This document shows, piece by piece, positions 38,107 to 49,258 of a stretch of DNA of 64,000 nucleotides. Under the pieces are notes generated by a model. The model saw nothing but the letters and a program-made list of their open reading frames with translations, was not told where the DNA came from and did not search any database. This DNA is from Neoalteromonas facilis (lineage in GTDB: Bacteria > Pseudomonadota > Gammaproteobacteria > Enterobacterales > Alteromonadaceae): NCBI RefSeq assembly GCF_002807665.1, contig NZ_PEAY01000001.1:62001-126000 (forward strand), written 5' to 3'. The stretch's first letter is position 1; each line of letters opens with the position of its first letter. Both the position numbers and the translations under genes were made by a program.

Positions 38107-39972
38107 TTACTTGATTTCGCAGGCAACGCACATCGCGTAAACCCCGCGAGGATCATTCAGTTTTGCCATCGCATCAAATTCTTGTACCACTTGTTTGAAT
38201 AGGCCCATAGCAAAACTATCGGTAGCTGTAATCCCGGTACCGTCTACCCAAACACTGGCTTGGCCAAAGAACTCTTTCCAGAACTTTTCCTTCGGTGACA
38301 ATGAGCGCTCAACAGTAAGCACGGCGTAATCTTCCATGTTAGCTAATTCTGCAGCGGTCTTAACCGCATCGTCCAGTGTACCCAGCTCATCGACAAGGCC
38401 TAATTCCAAAGCTGTCTCACCAATCCACACACGACCTTCGGCAATTTCACGCACACGGGCTTCATCCAGATTACGCTCCGTTGACACCAGCTCGATAAAT
38501 TTATCATAGCTGTGCTCAATACTGTGTTGGATGATTTGGCCAACTCGCGGATCTAAACCACGAGCAGGGGAGATACCAGCTACTTCTGTTGTGCCCACAC
38601 CATCGGTGTGCACACCCAGGTAATCAAGCGCATTTTCGTAAGTGACAAACATACCAAATACGCCAATAGAACCCGTGATTGTGCTCGGAGATGCAACGAT
38701 CTTATCGGCACTGGCTGAAATCCAATAGCCGCCAGATGCTGCGTAAGTCCCCATTTTAGCTACAACAGGTTTGCCGGCTTGTTTTAATAATTCGACTTCG
38801 TTGCGAATGACTTCTGATGCGAACGCACTACCACCCGGAGAGTCCACATACATGACAACCGCTTTGATACTGTTATCTAAACGAGCCTTTCGTAACAGTC
38901 GAGCAGTTGAGTCGCCACCAATCGTACCGGCTTTCTGATCGCCATTTAAGATGGTCCCTTTTGCGACAACAATGCCAACTTTGTCTTTATCAGCGTGCAG
39001 TAAATCCATGGGTAGATTAATGACGTGCAAGTAGTTTTTGAAATTAATCGATTTGTAGCCAAGCTTACTGCGATCTTCACCCACAATCTCTTGTAATTCC
39101 GAGCGAACTTGATGGCGGTCTTTTAATTGGTCTACCCAACCATTGTTCAGCGCATACTGCGCGAAGTCGCCTTCAACAGCCGCCATTTTCTCGACCAGTA
39201 CATCAAGTTTTTCATCAAAGTTGCTCGTATCCATGTTACGCGCTTGTGCTACATCTTGTTTGTACTGGTTCCAATAGACGTCTAACCATGCAGAATTAGC
39301 CTGTTTAGCCGCTTCTGACATATCATTACGCAAGTAGGGTTCTACAGCCGATTTGAAAGTCCCAACCCGGAATACATGTGTGGTTAATTTTAGTTTTTCT
39401 AAGGCTTCAGCAAAGTAAGTACGATAACGTCCGTAGCCTTCAAGTAGCATTCCGCCCATAGGGTGTAGGTATAAATTGTCAGCATGGGCTGCAAGGTAAT
39501 ATTGGTTTTGCGAAAAGTAATCGCCTACCGCATACACTGGCTTGCCAGAGGTTTTAAAGTCTTCAATCGCATTGGCAATAGTGCGTAGTTTATCCAAACC
39601 ACCACCCATTAGACCGTGTAAATCTAACACCAATGCCTTGATGCGACCGTCTTCCTTGGCATTTTCCAACACCATAACAACATCCGAGACTAACACTTCA
39701 GGGTTATCTTCCTGTTGTTCAAATGCCTCATTCATAAACTCTTCGAAAGGATCGACGGCTGTTTTCTCAATCACTAAGTTACCGTAAAGGTTAAGTACGA
39801 GGGCACTGCCATGCGGTACTGTGATGGCGTTGTCGTCGCCACGGCTGAAAACAATGAAAACACCGATGATTAGAAGGATGAAAATGAAATTAAAAACTAA
39901 TTTGCGGCTGAAATTTAGAACATTCCAGATCCCAAAAAATAACGACTTGGTCCAATTTTCATTGCTTGCCAT
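38107..39972 (-). CDS. sppA: signal peptide peptidase SppA, 67-kDa type
   Basis: 621 residues. One N-terminal TM helix (LVFNFIFILLIIGVFIVFSR), then two tandem S49 domains. The first holds the general-base Lys region (LTTHVFRVGTFKSAVEPY) and the second the catalytic Ser (GTYAASGGYWISASADKIVA, SPSTITGSIGVFGMF). It degrades cleaved signal peptides in the inner membrane. Shine-Dalgarno GAGG before ATG 39972. It faces the small 61-residue gene upstream on the same strand. Confidence 0.96.
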   Translation of the reverse strand: MASNENWTKSLFFGIWNVLNFSRKLVFNFIFILLIIGVFIVFSRGDDNAITVPHGSALVLNLYGNLVIEKTAVDPFEEFMNEAFEQQEDNPEVLVSDVVMVLENAKEDGRIKALVLDLHGLMGGGLDKLRTIANAIEDFKTSGKPVYAVGDYFSQNQYYLAAHADNLYLHPMGGMLLEGYGRYRTYFAEALEKLKLTTHVFRVGTFKSAVEPYLRNDMSEAAKQANSAWLDVYWNQYKQDVAQARNMDTSNFDEKLDVLVEKMAAVEGDFAQYALNNGWVDQLKDRHQVRSELQEIVGEDRSKLGYKSINFKNYLHVINLPMDLLHADKDKVGIVVAKGTILNGDQKAGTIGGDSTARLLRKARLDNSIKAVVMYVDSPGGSAFASEVIRNEVELLKQAGKPVVAKMGTYAASGGYWISASADKIVASPSTITGSIGVFGMFVTYENALDYLGVHTDGVGTTEVAGISPARGLDPRVGQIIQHSIEHSYDKFIELVSTERNLDEARVREIAEGRVWIGETALELGLVDELGTLDDAVKTAAELANMEDYAVLTVERSLSPKEKFWKEFFGQASVWVDGTGITATDSFAMGLFKQVVQEFDAMAKLNDPRGVYAMCVACEIK

Positions 39973-40064
39973 GCAAGTACTACCTCTACTTTTTTACTGA
40001 CTATATGTTAAACAATCACTCTTGGATCGTGAAACTTAAAATGTAATCAAATATGACAACTCAG

Positions 40065-40250
40065 TTAGTCGCGTGATGATGAATCGTTTAACCAATGCTG
40101 TATTAACAATGCAATGGCCTTGTGGTCATTAGCGCTAAGCGTCATCAGAGTGTTTGCTTTCCGTTCGGTTGCGCGCACTTTTCTCGAATGCTTATCGTGT
40201 ATACGTGAAAAAGCACTCTGAGGGGGTAAAGTTTGGCTATTTTTTTTCAT
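40065..40250 (-). CDS. small basic hypothetical protein
   Basis: 61 residues: a basic N-terminal half (SAFSRIHDKHSRKVRATERK) and a helical C-terminal half (TLSANDHKAIALLIQHWLND). I vaguely recall similar short proteins in Alteromonadales, but no function. It has no evident Shine-Dalgarno. It is on the sppA strand, 92 nt upstream, and divergent from the DoxX gene. Real but not certain. Confidence 0.45.
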   Translation of the reverse strand: MKKNSQTLPPQSAFSRIHDKHSRKVRATERKANTLMTLSANDHKAIALLIQHWLNDSSSRD

Positions 40251-40328
40251 AACCAGCGAAATTTAACCGATGGAAACGCGATCTACCATGTAATCTTGAC
40301 TGCATTACACAAAACAGGAGCTCACAGC

Positions 40329-40952
40329 GTGATTGCTACATTGTTTCAAACCTACCATAGATTTATAACTACAAGCCAGCATTTTGATGGCCTAGCGCCG
40401 CTACTTCTGCGCATATATCTGGCACCTGTAATGTTGCAAGCAGGGTGGAATAAAATTGTTGGATTTGAAGGTGTTGTGCAATGGTTTGGTAATCCCGAAT
40501 GGGGCTTAGGCTTACCTTTCCCTGAAGTCATGGCAGCATTGGCTGCGGGAACTGAGTTAATCGGCGGGTTTTTACTGTTGATAGGTTTAGCGACTCGAAT
40601 AGTTGCACTGCCGTTAATGATTACCATGATTGTCGCTGCGTACACTGTGCATTGGCAAAATGGTTGGTTGGCAATTGCTGATAGTAGTAGCTGGCTTGCA
40701 GATGGAACATTACTCTACAGTGAAAACATTATGAATTCGCAGGAAAAGCTGGCTGCGGCGAAGTCATTACTGGAAACTCACGGTCATTATGACTGGCTTA
40801 CTAGCAGCGGAAACTTTGTCATCCTGAACAATGGAATTGAGTTTGCGGCTACTTATTTCGTTATGTTGCTCGTTTTATTTTTCACCGGTGGTGGCCGGTA
40901 TGTCAGTACCGATTATTGGCTGACGAGATTTTTACCTTCGTTGAGAAATTAA
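40329..40952 (+). CDS. DoxX family membrane protein
   Basis: 207 residues from the GTG at 40329, which has AGGAG 8 nt upstream; the longer frame from TTG 40233 is not supported. FDGLAPLLLRIYLAPVMLQA, GWNKIVGFEGVVQWFGNPEW, LAAGTELIGGFLLLIGLATR and LPLMITMIVAAYTVHW give the four-helix DoxX pattern. An insertion of about 45 residues between helices 3 and 4 (SWLADGTLLYSENIMNSQEK onwards) makes it longer than most. Members take part in membrane redox or sulfur chemistry; the role here is unknown. Confidence 0.85.
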   Translation: MIATLFQTYHRFITTSQHFDGLAPLLLRIYLAPVMLQAGWNKIVGFEGVVQWFGNPEWGLGLPFPEVMAALAAGTELIGGFLLLIGLATRIVALPLMITMIVAAYTVHWQNGWLAIADSSSWLADGTLLYSENIMNSQEKLAAAKSLLETHGHYDWLTSSGNFVILNNGIEFAATYFVMLLVLFFTGGGRYVSTDYWLTRFLPSLRN

Positions 40953-41023
40953 ATAATTAACTTTGTGATTGCATCGACTATGATAATGGGAAATGTTTAG
41001 CGATTTCGATAGTCAGTCTCAAT

Positions 41024-41584
41024 ATGAATGCGATCAAACTACTGATAAACAGGCAATCTTTACCACGTCTTCAAGCGCCAGCGCCGCAAGGCGAGGAGCT
41101 TGAAATCATTAAGCAAGCAGCGCTCCGAGCACCTGATCACGGTTGTTTGACACCGTGGCAATTCATCATTTTTGAGGGTGATGCGCGTAATGCGTTAGGG
41201 GAAATTTTCGAAGCCTCAGCTATTGAGCGGGGAGAAGATCAAAAAACCATAGAGCGAGCTCCAGAATTGCCGCTTAGGGCGCCTATGATCATTGTCGCTG
41301 CTACAAGTGCAACAGAACACCCGAAGGTACCATTTATTGAACAAGTGCAATCTGCAGGTTGTGCGGTGCAAGCCATGCAAATGGCCGCGGTAGCGCAAGG
41401 TTTCGCAGGCATATGGCGCACAGGTAGTTACGCGCAATGTGACTACGTAAAGCGCTCACTTGGTATCAGCGAAGATGATGAACTGGTTGGTTTTTTGTAT
41501 CTGGGAACGGCAGCTTGCGAAGGGAAGGGGCCGCCTAAGCGAGCCAGTGACACATTCTTTCGCCACTGGCCATTCGACAATTAG
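41024..41584 (+). CDS. ydjA: nitroreductase family protein YdjA
   Basis: 186 residues, the minimal nitroreductase fold: [40 protein letters not shown] with FMN-phosphate contacts, [20 protein letters not shown] and a C-terminal FFRHWPFD. It probably uses FMN and NAD(P)H; the natural substrate is unknown. The last 4 bp overlap the end of the convergent pykA. Confidence 0.92.
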   Translation: MNAIKLLINRQSLPRLQAPAPQGEELEIIKQAALRAPDHGCLTPWQFIIFEGDARNALGEIFEASAIERGEDQKTIERAPELPLRAPMIIVAATSATEHPKVPFIEQVQSAGCAVQAMQMAAVAQGFAGIWRTGSYAQCDYVKRSLGISEDDELVGFLYLGTAACEGKGPPKRASDTFFRHWPFDN

Positions 41585-43017
41585 TTTACCGTAACAATTT
41601 TACACGCATTGGTTGCACCTACGGTTTCCATTTCATCACCGTAGGTCATTATGAATTGGTCGCCCGATTTTACCAGACCGTGTTGTTTTAAAACGTCGAT
41701 AACATCTTGCTTTAATTGCCCTGGCAGACTTTGTTGAGAATCAAAATAAACGGGGCGTACGCCGCGATACAGTGCCATTGAATTCAACGATCCTTCATGA
41801 CGGGATAACGCGATAATCGGTAACGAGGTTGTGATACGTGACATTAATTTAGGCGTATTACCGCTTTCGGTTAAGCCAACAATCGCTTTAATATTAGGTA
41901 AGTGATTAGCTGCATAAACAGCCGACATTGCGACCGTTTCACTAACGGATGTAAATGCTTCATCTACACGGTGTTTTGATATTTTCACGCTAGGGTGCGT
42001 TTCTGCACCTTCACACACTCGTGCCATTGCTTTAACGGTCTCAACAGGATAATTTCCTGCAGCCGTCTCGGCTGATAGCATAACAGCATCGGTGCCGTCT
42101 AATACAGCGTTAGCGACGTCCATAACTTCTGCACGCGTTGGCATTGGACTGTCGATCATTGATTCCATCATCTGCGTAGCGGTGATAACCACTTTATTTA
42201 GCTGGCGTGAACGAGCGATGAGTTTCTTTTGCACACCGACAAGTTCAGCATCGCCAATTTCAACACCTAAATCGCCACGCGCCACCATCACCGCGTCCGA
42301 CGCAGAGATTATGTCATCGATGGCCGAGTCAGATTCAACTGTTTCAGCTCGCTCTACTTTGGCACATATTTTGGCTTCACTGCCGGCTTGACGTGCGAGT
42401 TCACGGGCATAATTTAAATCTGCACTGCTACGAGGAAATGAAACGGCTAAATAGTCTACGCCGATCTGCGCAGCGGTTACGATGTCACGCTTATCTTTTT
42501 CAGTTAGCGCTTCAGCCGAAAGCCCTCCACCTTGGCGGTTTATCCCTTTATTGTTCGATAACTTGCCACCAACGGTTACCTTGGTATGGATCTTTTGACC
42601 TTCTACTCGGTCAACTTCCAATTGAATACGGCCATCATCTAATAACAGAATATCACCAGGGCCGACATCTGCGGGTAAGTCTTTATAGTCGATACCGACG
42701 GCTACTTCATCACCGGCGTCCGTCGCCAATTCAGCATCAAGAATGAAAGCTGCGCCAACGGCCAGTTTCACTGCGCCTTCTTTAAAACGAGATACCCTGA
42801 TCTTAGGCCCTTGAAGATCACCCAGAATCGCGACGTATTTACCTAGGTTCTTAGCTGCTTGGCGTACTTTTTTGGCTCGCTCAATGTGATCATCCGCGTT
42901 ACCGTGGCTGAAATTCATGCGTACCACATTGGCACCCGCACTAATAATGGCTTCTATCGTTTCTAATGTGTCTGTCGCTGGGCCTAAAGTGGCTAATATT
43001 TTTGTTCTTCGCGTCAT
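41581..43017 (-). CDS. pykA: pyruvate kinase
   Basis: 478 residues from ATG 43017 (a GTG two codons upstream is possible). [85 protein letters not shown] and [20 protein letters not shown] are all intact. It is the AMP/sugar-phosphate-activated type II enzyme, converting PEP and ADP to pyruvate and ATP. A HexR-like palindrome lies 50 nt upstream, and hexR follows beyond it. Confidence 0.97.
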   Translation of the reverse strand: MTRRTKILATLGPATDTLETIEAIISAGANVVRMNFSHGNADDHIERAKKVRQAAKNLGKYVAILGDLQGPKIRVSRFKEGAVKLAVGAAFILDAELATDAGDEVAVGIDYKDLPADVGPGDILLLDDGRIQLEVDRVEGQKIHTKVTVGGKLSNNKGINRQGGGLSAEALTEKDKRDIVTAAQIGVDYLAVSFPRSSADLNYARELARQAGSEAKICAKVERAETVESDSAIDDIISASDAVMVARGDLGVEIGDAELVGVQKKLIARSRQLNKVVITATQMMESMIDSPMPTRAEVMDVANAVLDGTDAVMLSAETAAGNYPVETVKAMARVCEGAETHPSVKISKHRVDEAFTSVSETVAMSAVYAANHLPNIKAIVGLTESGNTPKLMSRITTSLPIIALSRHEGSLNSMALYRGVRPVYFDSQQSLPGQLKQDVIDVLKQHGLVKSGDQFIMTYGDEMETVGATNACKIVTVN

Positions 43018-43066
43018 GTTCACCGCCGTTGCACTTTATAAAAAAGCTCTTATTGAAATTTGATTA

Positions 43067-43081
43067 CGTAATATTATTACA
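43067..43081. promoter_or_regulatory. HexR-like operator upstream of pykA
   Basis: On the minus strand it reads TGTAATAATATTACG, 15 bp, one change from a full TGTAAT-N3-ATTACA palindrome. It is 50 bp upstream of the pykA start, where a repressor would block transcription. Confidence 0.7.
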
Positions 43082-43153
43082 TTTATGGTAGTTCACACAC
43101 TGACACTAGTGCAAATGAAAGTTTTTTTAAATTTACACCAAACCGACCGTTAC

Positions 43154-44002
43154 TTAATCGCGCTTATCAAATCTAGAACCTCTTAAGGTGTCTTTAACAC
43201 GCTTAAGGTTTTCACGAAATTTATTGCCTCGTCTCAGTGTGAAACCGGTAGCTAGAATGTCGATTAACGTTAGCTGCGCTATTCGAGACGCCATTGGCAT
43301 ATACATGTCTGTGTCTTCAGGCACCTCTAGCGAAAGCACGTAATTGCACTCTTTGGCGAGCGGGCTGTCTGCTGAAGTAATACCGACCACAGTTGCATCA
43401 TTGCTGCGCGCGATGGCTGCAATTTCGACGAGGCTTTTGGTACGCCCGGTATGAGATATGAGTACTACAACATCATCTTCTCCACAGTTCATGCAGCTCA
43501 TGCGCTGCATCACAACATCTTCAAAGTAAACAACTGGTACGTTAAAACGGAAAAACTTATTCAGAGCATCGTGCGCCACTGAAGCGGAAGCACCAAGGCC
43601 AAAAAACGAAATTTTCTGTGCTTGCGTTAACAGGTCGACCACACGATTAACGGTTGCAATATCAATACTCTGGCGCGCAACTTCCAGTGACGCCATGGTT
43701 GATTCAAAAATTTTATTAGTATATTCGGCAGGGCCATCGTTTTCGTCTACATGGCGATTGACGTAAGGTGTACCGTTCGCAAGGCTTTGTGCTAGATGCA
43801 GTTTGAAATCTGGAAAGCCTTTGGTGTCAAGACGGCGACAAAAGCGGTTCACAGTGGGTTCACTAACGTCAGACATTTTAGCCAGTGTCGCGATACTGCT
43901 ATGAATAGCCGCTTGTGGGTTGGCTAAAATGATCTCAGCAACCTTGCGTTCAGATTTACTGAAGGCGGCTTTATTTTCCGTAATTTTCTCGAGTATGTTC
44001 AT
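43154..44002 (-). CDS. hexR: RpiR family transcriptional regulator HexR
   Basis: 282 residues. The N-terminal RpiR helix-turn-helix (KSERKVAEIILANPQAAIHS, MSDVSEPTVNRFCRRLDTKG) is followed by a SIS sugar-phosphate domain (SFFGLGASASVAHDALNKFF, VVLISHTGRTKSLVEIAAIA). HexR senses 2-keto-3-deoxy-6-phosphogluconate, the Edd product, and controls the Entner-Doudoroff and central sugar genes. It is divergent from zwf-pgl-edd-glk-eda, its standard target operon. Confidence 0.96.
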   Translation of the reverse strand: MNILEKITENKAAFSKSERKVAEIILANPQAAIHSSIATLAKMSDVSEPTVNRFCRRLDTKGFPDFKLHLAQSLANGTPYVNRHVDENDGPAEYTNKIFESTMASLEVARQSIDIATVNRVVDLLTQAQKISFFGLGASASVAHDALNKFFRFNVPVVYFEDVVMQRMSCMNCGEDDVVVLISHTGRTKSLVEIAAIARSNDATVVGITSADSPLAKECNYVLSLEVPEDTDMYMPMASRIAQLTLIDILATGFTLRRGNKFRENLKRVKDTLRGSRFDKRD

Positions 44003-44171
44003 AGATCTACTGCGTATGCTTACTATAATGTAGTGATGTGTATACCCAATATACTACTACAAGATCGTAAAAAGACATCATCGGCTGTAATTTTTTGACA
44101 AAAAAAGTCGAAATAAAGCAAAATTACGCCACAAATTTGGTTTGGATAGCGGCAATCTGAAAGGATAAAGT

Positions 44172-44183
44172 TGTAAAATTACA
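44172..44183. promoter_or_regulatory. 12-bp palindrome upstream of zwf
   Basis: TGTAAAATTACA, extended on both sides to TTGTAAAATTACAA. It has the same arms as the HexR-like 15-bp sites but a 2-bp centre instead of 5. The identical 12-mer is upstream of malQ (59431-59442). It lies 84 bp before the zwf start. Confidence 0.6.
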
Positions 44184-44266
44184 ACATTTAGTGTTTACTC
44201 TATCCAATGCTCATGTCTATGGCATTCCGTCAGGGCATGAATTACCTCTGTTTTAAGGTATGACTC

Positions 44267-45760
44267 ATGGTATTCGAAAGTACAACAGAACCCTGTGACT
44301 TTGTATTATTTGGCACGCTTGGCGATTTAGCACGCCGCAAGCTTTTGCCTTCTCTATATCAGCTTGAGAAAGTTGAGCTTATTCACCCAGACACCACTAT
44401 TGTGGGCGTGGCACGTCAGGATTTATCACTGGACGACTATAAGCAACAAGTTAAACAAAATATTGAAAAGTTTTCGGGTGATGCGCTGTGCGATGAAACT
44501 TGGAAACGTTTAGAAGCACGCTTGGACTACGTTCAGGTCGATATGAAAGATACTGCCAGCTACAAAGCGTTCTGTGAACATGTCGATCCAGAACGCACAA
44601 TGGTCTGTTATCTCGCTACACCACCATCGATTTATGGCGATATCTGTCGCGGTTTAAATGCCGCAGGCGTAATAGACAGCAGTGTTCGAGTGGTATTAGA
44701 AAAACCGATTGGTCACGACTTAGCATCATCATGTGTTATCAACGAACAAGTTGCTGAGTTCTTCAGTGAAAACCAAATTTATCGTATCGACCATTATTTA
44801 GGTAAAGAAACGGTTCTTAACCTTATAGCGCTTCGTTTCGCAAACTCTATCTTCGCGACAAATTGGGATCATAACTGTATTGACCATGTGCAAATCAGTG
44901 TTGCCGAGTCAGTGGGTATTGAAGGCCGTTGGGGCTATTTTGATGAAGCCGGTCAAATGCGGGATATGGTGCAAAACCACTTGTTGCAGGTACTAAGCCT
45001 TATCGCCATGGAGCCGCCTACAACATTAGATGCTGACAGCATTCGTGATGAAAAGCTTAAAGTATTGAAAGCGCTCCGTCCTATCAATGCGACCAATTAT
45101 CAGCAATCTACAGTACGAGGCCAATACATCAATGGTTTCGTCAAAGGGCAGGAAGTGCCTGGGTATCTTGAAGAACCTGACGCCAATACTGCAAGCTCAA
45201 CGGAAACCTTCGTTGCGCTAAAAGTTGAAATTGATAACTGGCGCTGGGCCGGCGTGCCATTTTACCTGCGTACCGGTAAGAGGATGCCAACTAAAGTCAG
45301 TGAAATAGTGATCTACTTTAAGCGCCAGCCTCACAACCTGTTTGGCGACAGTTTTGCGAACCTTCCACCGAATAAGTTGGTTATTCGTCTACAGCCGGAT
45401 GAAGGTGTAGAAATTACGGTGATGAACAAGGTTCCAGGTTTAGCCAGCAGCGGTTCAATGGATCTGCAAAAGTCTAAACTCAACCTAAGCTTCTCAGAGG
45501 CCTTTGCGGATGACCGCATCGCCGATGCATATGAAAAGCTATTGTTAGAGGTGATGCGCGGCAATCAGGCGTTATTCGTGCGTCGAGATGAAATTGAACA
45601 AGCTTGGAAATGGGTCGATTCAATCCTCGCAGCATGGGATGGCAGCAATGAACCGCCTGAGCCTTATCAAGCGGGAACATGGGGCCCAGTGGCTTCAATT
45701 GGTTTATTAGCGCGTGAAAATCGCGCTTGGTATGAAAGTCGCACAACAAAGAAAAAGTAA
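44267..45760 (+). CDS. zwf: glucose-6-phosphate 1-dehydrogenase
   Basis: 497 residues. FVLFGTLGDLARRKLLPSLY is the NADP-binding region (FGTLGDLA in place of the common FGASGDLA), VVLEKPIGHDLASS a substrate-binding stretch and RIDHYLGKETVLNLIALRFA the active-site signature with its catalytic His nearby. GVPFYLRTGKRM follows. It oxidises glucose 6-phosphate to 6-phosphogluconolactone. First gene of the zwf-pgl-edd-glk-eda operon, 9 nt before pgl. Confidence 0.97.
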   Translation: MVFESTTEPCDFVLFGTLGDLARRKLLPSLYQLEKVELIHPDTTIVGVARQDLSLDDYKQQVKQNIEKFSGDALCDETWKRLEARLDYVQVDMKDTASYKAFCEHVDPERTMVCYLATPPSIYGDICRGLNAAGVIDSSVRVVLEKPIGHDLASSCVINEQVAEFFSENQIYRIDHYLGKETVLNLIALRFANSIFATNWDHNCIDHVQISVAESVGIEGRWGYFDEAGQMRDMVQNHLLQVLSLIAMEPPTTLDADSIRDEKLKVLKALRPINATNYQQSTVRGQYINGFVKGQEVPGYLEEPDANTASSTETFVALKVEIDNWRWAGVPFYLRTGKRMPTKVSEIVIYFKRQPHNLFGDSFANLPPNKLVIRLQPDEGVEITVMNKVPGLASSGSMDLQKSKLNLSFSEAFADDRIADAYEKLLLEVMRGNQALFVRRDEIEQAWKWVDSILAAWDGSNEPPEPYQAGTWGPVASIGLLARENRAWYESRTTKKK

Positions 45761-45769
45761 GGCAATAGG

Positions 45770-46462
45770 ATGGCATTAGTTGAACAACATTTTGCGAGTA
45801 AAGAAGCCTTAGTTGAAGAATTTGCTCAGCAGATAAGCACAATATTAGCGCAAGCTGTGGCGACAAAAGGCGAGGCATCACTTGTTGTGAGTGGTGGCAG
45901 TACACCGTTACCATTATTCCAAGCACTTAGCCACGCAGAAATAGACTGGTCTAACGTTGTGATCACGCTGGCGGATGAACGCTGGGTGGATAACACAGAC
46001 AGTGCTAGCAATGAAAAGCTGGTTAGAGAAAACTTATTAGTGGGTAATGCAGCGCAAGCCAAATTTTTTGCGCTTAAAACCGCTCATGAAAATGCTGAGG
46101 ATGCGGTTGAAACGCTTACTCAATCAGATCAACAACCCCAAATACCATTTGATGTTTTGATTTTAGGGATGGGTGAAGATGCGCATACGGCATCACTATT
46201 CCCATGTTGTGATCAAATTGAGCAAGGTTTGGATATGCAATCAGGCAACACCTTTATTGCAACCCAACCTAAAACTGCACCGCACCAACGTATGTCATAC
46301 ACCTTGCCCGCACTGGTATCTGCAAAGAACATCTTTTTACATTTAACCGGTGAAAAGAAGTTGTCAGTGCTGAAGCAAGCGTTAGAGGCCAAAAGCGCCA
46401 GTGAAAAACCGATAAAAGCCGTCGTTGACCAAACTGATGTCACGTTGATGTGGGCGCCATAG
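45770..46462 (+). CDS. pgl: 6-phosphogluconolactonase
   Basis: 230 residues of the DevB type: [60 protein letters not shown] and [15 protein letters not shown]. It hydrolyses the lactone made by Zwf. It is 10 nt before edd. Confidence 0.96.
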   Translation: MALVEQHFASKEALVEEFAQQISTILAQAVATKGEASLVVSGGSTPLPLFQALSHAEIDWSNVVITLADERWVDNTDSASNEKLVRENLLVGNAAQAKFFALKTAHENAEDAVETLTQSDQQPQIPFDVLILGMGEDAHTASLFPCCDQIEQGLDMQSGNTFIATQPKTAPHQRMSYTLPALVSAKNIFLHLTGEKKLSVLKQALEAKSASEKPIKAVVDQTDVTLMWAP

Positions 46463-46472
46463 GAGAATTTGC

Positions 46473-48302
46473 ATGAATTCACAAATTCAAGACGTAACCC
46501 AACGCATAATCGAACGCAGTGAGAAAACGCGTAAAGCCTATCTAGATAAAGTGAGCAAAGCCCGCCGTGATGGCCCTCACCGCGGTGTATTGTCTTGTGG
46601 CAACCTTGCTCATGGTTTTGCAGCGTGTAATCAATCAGATAAAGCTGATTTACGTAGCATGACAAAAGCGAATGTGGCGATTGTATCTTCATACAACGAT
46701 ATGTTGTCTGCGCATCAGCCGTATGAAACCTATCCAGCGATTTTAAAGCAAGCCATCAGCGAAGTGGGCAGTGTGGCGCAGTTCGCAGGTGGTGTTCCGG
46801 CAATGTGTGACGGTGTTACTCAAGGTAATCCGGGCATGGATCTGAGTTTGATGAGCCGTGATGTGATAGCAATGAGTACAGCCGTGGCGTTATCTCATAA
46901 TATGTTTGATGGCGCGTTGATGCTTGGGATCTGTGACAAAATTGTACCCGGATTATTACTAGGCAGCTTAAGCTTCGGCCATCTTCCGACGGTTTTTGTA
47001 CCAGCAGGCCCTATGCCATCAGGTATTCCAAATAAAGAAAAAGCCCGAGTCCGCCAAGCTTATGCCGAAGGCAAAGTCGGCCGTGAAGAATTATTAGAAG
47101 CAGAATCTCAATCTTATCATTCAGCCGGTACATGTACTTTTTACGGTACCGCCAACAGTAACCAGTTGGTAGTGGAAGTTATGGGACTGCATTTGCCTGG
47201 GTCATCATTTGTAAACCCTGGCACGCCGCTGCGGGATGCGTTGACTAAAGCTGCAGCCCGTCAAGTCACTCGATTGACTGACTTGGGCGATAATTACACT
47301 CCAATCAGTGAAGTTGTCGATGCAAAAGCGATTGTTAATGGTCTAGTTGCGTTACTAGCGACAGGGGGCTCTACAAACCATACGATGCACTTGGTTGCAG
47401 TTGCTAGAGCCGCCGGTTATATCGTGAATTGGGATGATTTCTCAGACCTGTCAAATGCAACACCGCTGTTAACACGTATTTATCCCAATGGTTCGGCTGA
47501 TATTAACCATTTCACGGCTGCCGGCGGTATGTCGCTACTGTTTAAGCAATTGCTTGATGCGGGTCTATTGCACAACGATGTCACCACTATTTGTGGCAAG
47601 GGTTTAGAGCAATATACCAAAGAACCGTTTTTAAATGACGGTGAATTAGAATGGCGTGATGGGCCAAGCGAGTCGCTAGATAAGTCGGTTCTCACCACCG
47701 TAGCGGAGCCGTTTAAACCGGATGGTGGTTTGTCAGTGCTAAGCGGGAATTTAGGGCGCGCAGTGATCAAAACCTCTGCATTGCGTGAGCCTCATTGCCG
47801 TATCAAAGCACCTGCGGTTGTATTTGAAGACCAATTTGAGTTGGACGCTGCGTTTCAGGCCGGTGAGCTGGATAAAGACTGTATTGTTGTCGTTCGTTTC
47901 CAGGGGCCAGCAGCGATTGGTATGCCAGAATTGCACCGCCTAACACCGCCTCTTGGAGTACTTCAAGATCGTGGTCATAAGGTAGCGCTTGTTACTGATG
48001 GCCGTATGTCAGGCGCGTCAGGAAAAGTGCCAGCTGCCATTCATGTTACACCAGAAGCGTATAAAGGTGGTCTGCTGTCGAAAGTGCAAAACGGTGACAT
48101 GATCGAAATAAATACAGAAACAGGTGCATTGTCGTTACTGGTAGATGAAGCCGAACTGGCTGCACGACAACCCATGCAAACTGATATTGCGATGCATCAA
48201 ATCGGTATGGGACGTGAAATGTTTGGAGGCATGCGTTCGACATTGACCGGTGCTGAAGAAGGTGCTTGTTCTTTGTTTGTTGAACAGGAACAAGCTCAAT
48301 GA
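46473..48302 (+). CDS. edd: phosphogluconate dehydratase
   Basis: 609 residues of the IlvD/Edd family. [60 protein letters not shown] with an Fe-S-cluster Cys, [20 protein letters not shown] with another, and [20 protein letters not shown]. It forms 2-keto-3-deoxy-6-phosphogluconate, also the ligand of HexR. Shine-Dalgarno AGGAG. It overlaps glk by 4 nt (ATGA). Confidence 0.97.
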   Translation: MNSQIQDVTQRIIERSEKTRKAYLDKVSKARRDGPHRGVLSCGNLAHGFAACNQSDKADLRSMTKANVAIVSSYNDMLSAHQPYETYPAILKQAISEVGSVAQFAGGVPAMCDGVTQGNPGMDLSLMSRDVIAMSTAVALSHNMFDGALMLGICDKIVPGLLLGSLSFGHLPTVFVPAGPMPSGIPNKEKARVRQAYAEGKVGREELLEAESQSYHSAGTCTFYGTANSNQLVVEVMGLHLPGSSFVNPGTPLRDALTKAAARQVTRLTDLGDNYTPISEVVDAKAIVNGLVALLATGGSTNHTMHLVAVARAAGYIVNWDDFSDLSNATPLLTRIYPNGSADINHFTAAGGMSLLFKQLLDAGLLHNDVTTICGKGLEQYTKEPFLNDGELEWRDGPSESLDKSVLTTVAEPFKPDGGLSVLSGNLGRAVIKTSALREPHCRIKAPAVVFEDQFELDAAFQAGELDKDCIVVVRFQGPAAIGMPELHRLTPPLGVLQDRGHKVALVTDGRMSGASGKVPAAIHVTPEAYKGGLLSKVQNGDMIEINTETGALSLLVDEAELAARQPMQTDIAMHQIGMGREMFGGMRSTLTGAEEGACSLFVEQEQAQ

Positions 48303-49258
48303 GTGCATTTGTTGCAGATGTAGGTGGCACTAATATCCGACTAGCGCGGTGGGAAAATGGTGCGTTGTTACAGGTCAAAAAATATCTGTGTGCCGATTTC
48401 GACACCATTGCTGATGCCATTGAGCACTACACGCAAGATATTGGTCAAACAGGGTTCTCATTAGGGTGTATTGCAATCGCGTGCCCAACGAATACCGATT
48501 GGGTGAAAATGACCAATCACAGTTGGCAGTTTTCTAAAACGGAACTAAAGCAATCACTTGGGCTAACTTGGCTAGCGGTTATTAATGATTTTGCAGCGGT
48601 CGCGCATTCGTTACCCGTTTTAGGCGAAGAACAACTGATACAACTCGGGCAGGGAGCGCGTGACACTAACGGTAATATTGCCGTGTTTGGTCCTGGCACT
48701 GGTCTAGGTGTTGAACACATGACAAAAACGGTCAGTGGTTGGCAAACGCTTGACGGTGAGGGCGGTCATGTAGATTTTGCGCCTTGTGATGAAACCGATG
48801 TGATCATCTGGCGTTATTTGCAGCGCAAACTGGGCAGAGCGTCAGCAGAAGAAGTGATGTCAGGCCGAGGCATTGTAAATATTTACACTGCTTTGGCAGA
48901 TGAAGCTGGTAAGCCTGCAGTATTCACAGAAGCTGCACAAATCAGTGAAGCCGCGAGTCAAAAGAGCTGCGATATTGCGCAACAAACTATCCGGCAGTTT
49001 TGCCGCATTATGGGTAACTTTGCCGGTAATTTAGCACTTAACCTAGCCACAACAGGCGGTGTGTTTATTGGCGGTGGCATAGCCCTTCGTTTAGTCGATG
49101 AGTTAACGAACGGTGAGTTCAGGCGCTGTTTTGAAAATAAAGGACAGTTTGCCGACTACGTAAAACCTATTCCGACTTTTTTAATTGCTGAACCCGATCA
49201 TGGCTTATTGGGCGCCGGCGCATATTTAACCCAACATACAGCGAGTTTAGATGCATGA
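48299..49258 (+). CDS. glk: glucokinase
   Basis: 319 residues, Escherichia coli type. The phosphate-binding [53 protein letters not shown] with catalytic Asp, [12 protein letters not shown], and [17 protein letters not shown]. It phosphorylates glucose for Zwf. It overlaps edd upstream and eda downstream by 4 nt each, so the three are tightly coupled. Confidence 0.96.
   Translation: MSAFVADVGGTNIRLARWENGALLQVKKYLCADFDTIADAIEHYTQDIGQTGFSLGCIAIACPTNTDWVKMTNHSWQFSKTELKQSLGLTWLAVINDFAAVAHSLPVLGEEQLIQLGQGARDTNGNIAVFGPGTGLGVEHMTKTVSGWQTLDGEGGHVDFAPCDETDVIIWRYLQRKLGRASAEEVMSGRGIVNIYTALADEAGKPAVFTEAAQISEAASQKSCDIAQQTIRQFCRIMGNFAGNLALNLATTGGVFIGGGIALRLVDELTNGEFRRCFENKGQFADYVKPIPTFLIAEPDHGLLGAGAYLTQHTASLDA

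Noticed and set aside
43560-44266. Further half-sites (TGTAATTTTTTGACA near 44086 and AAATTACG near 44120) as HexR operators for hexR itself.
   Set aside because: Each has only one good arm; without a matrix score they cannot be told from AT-rich background.
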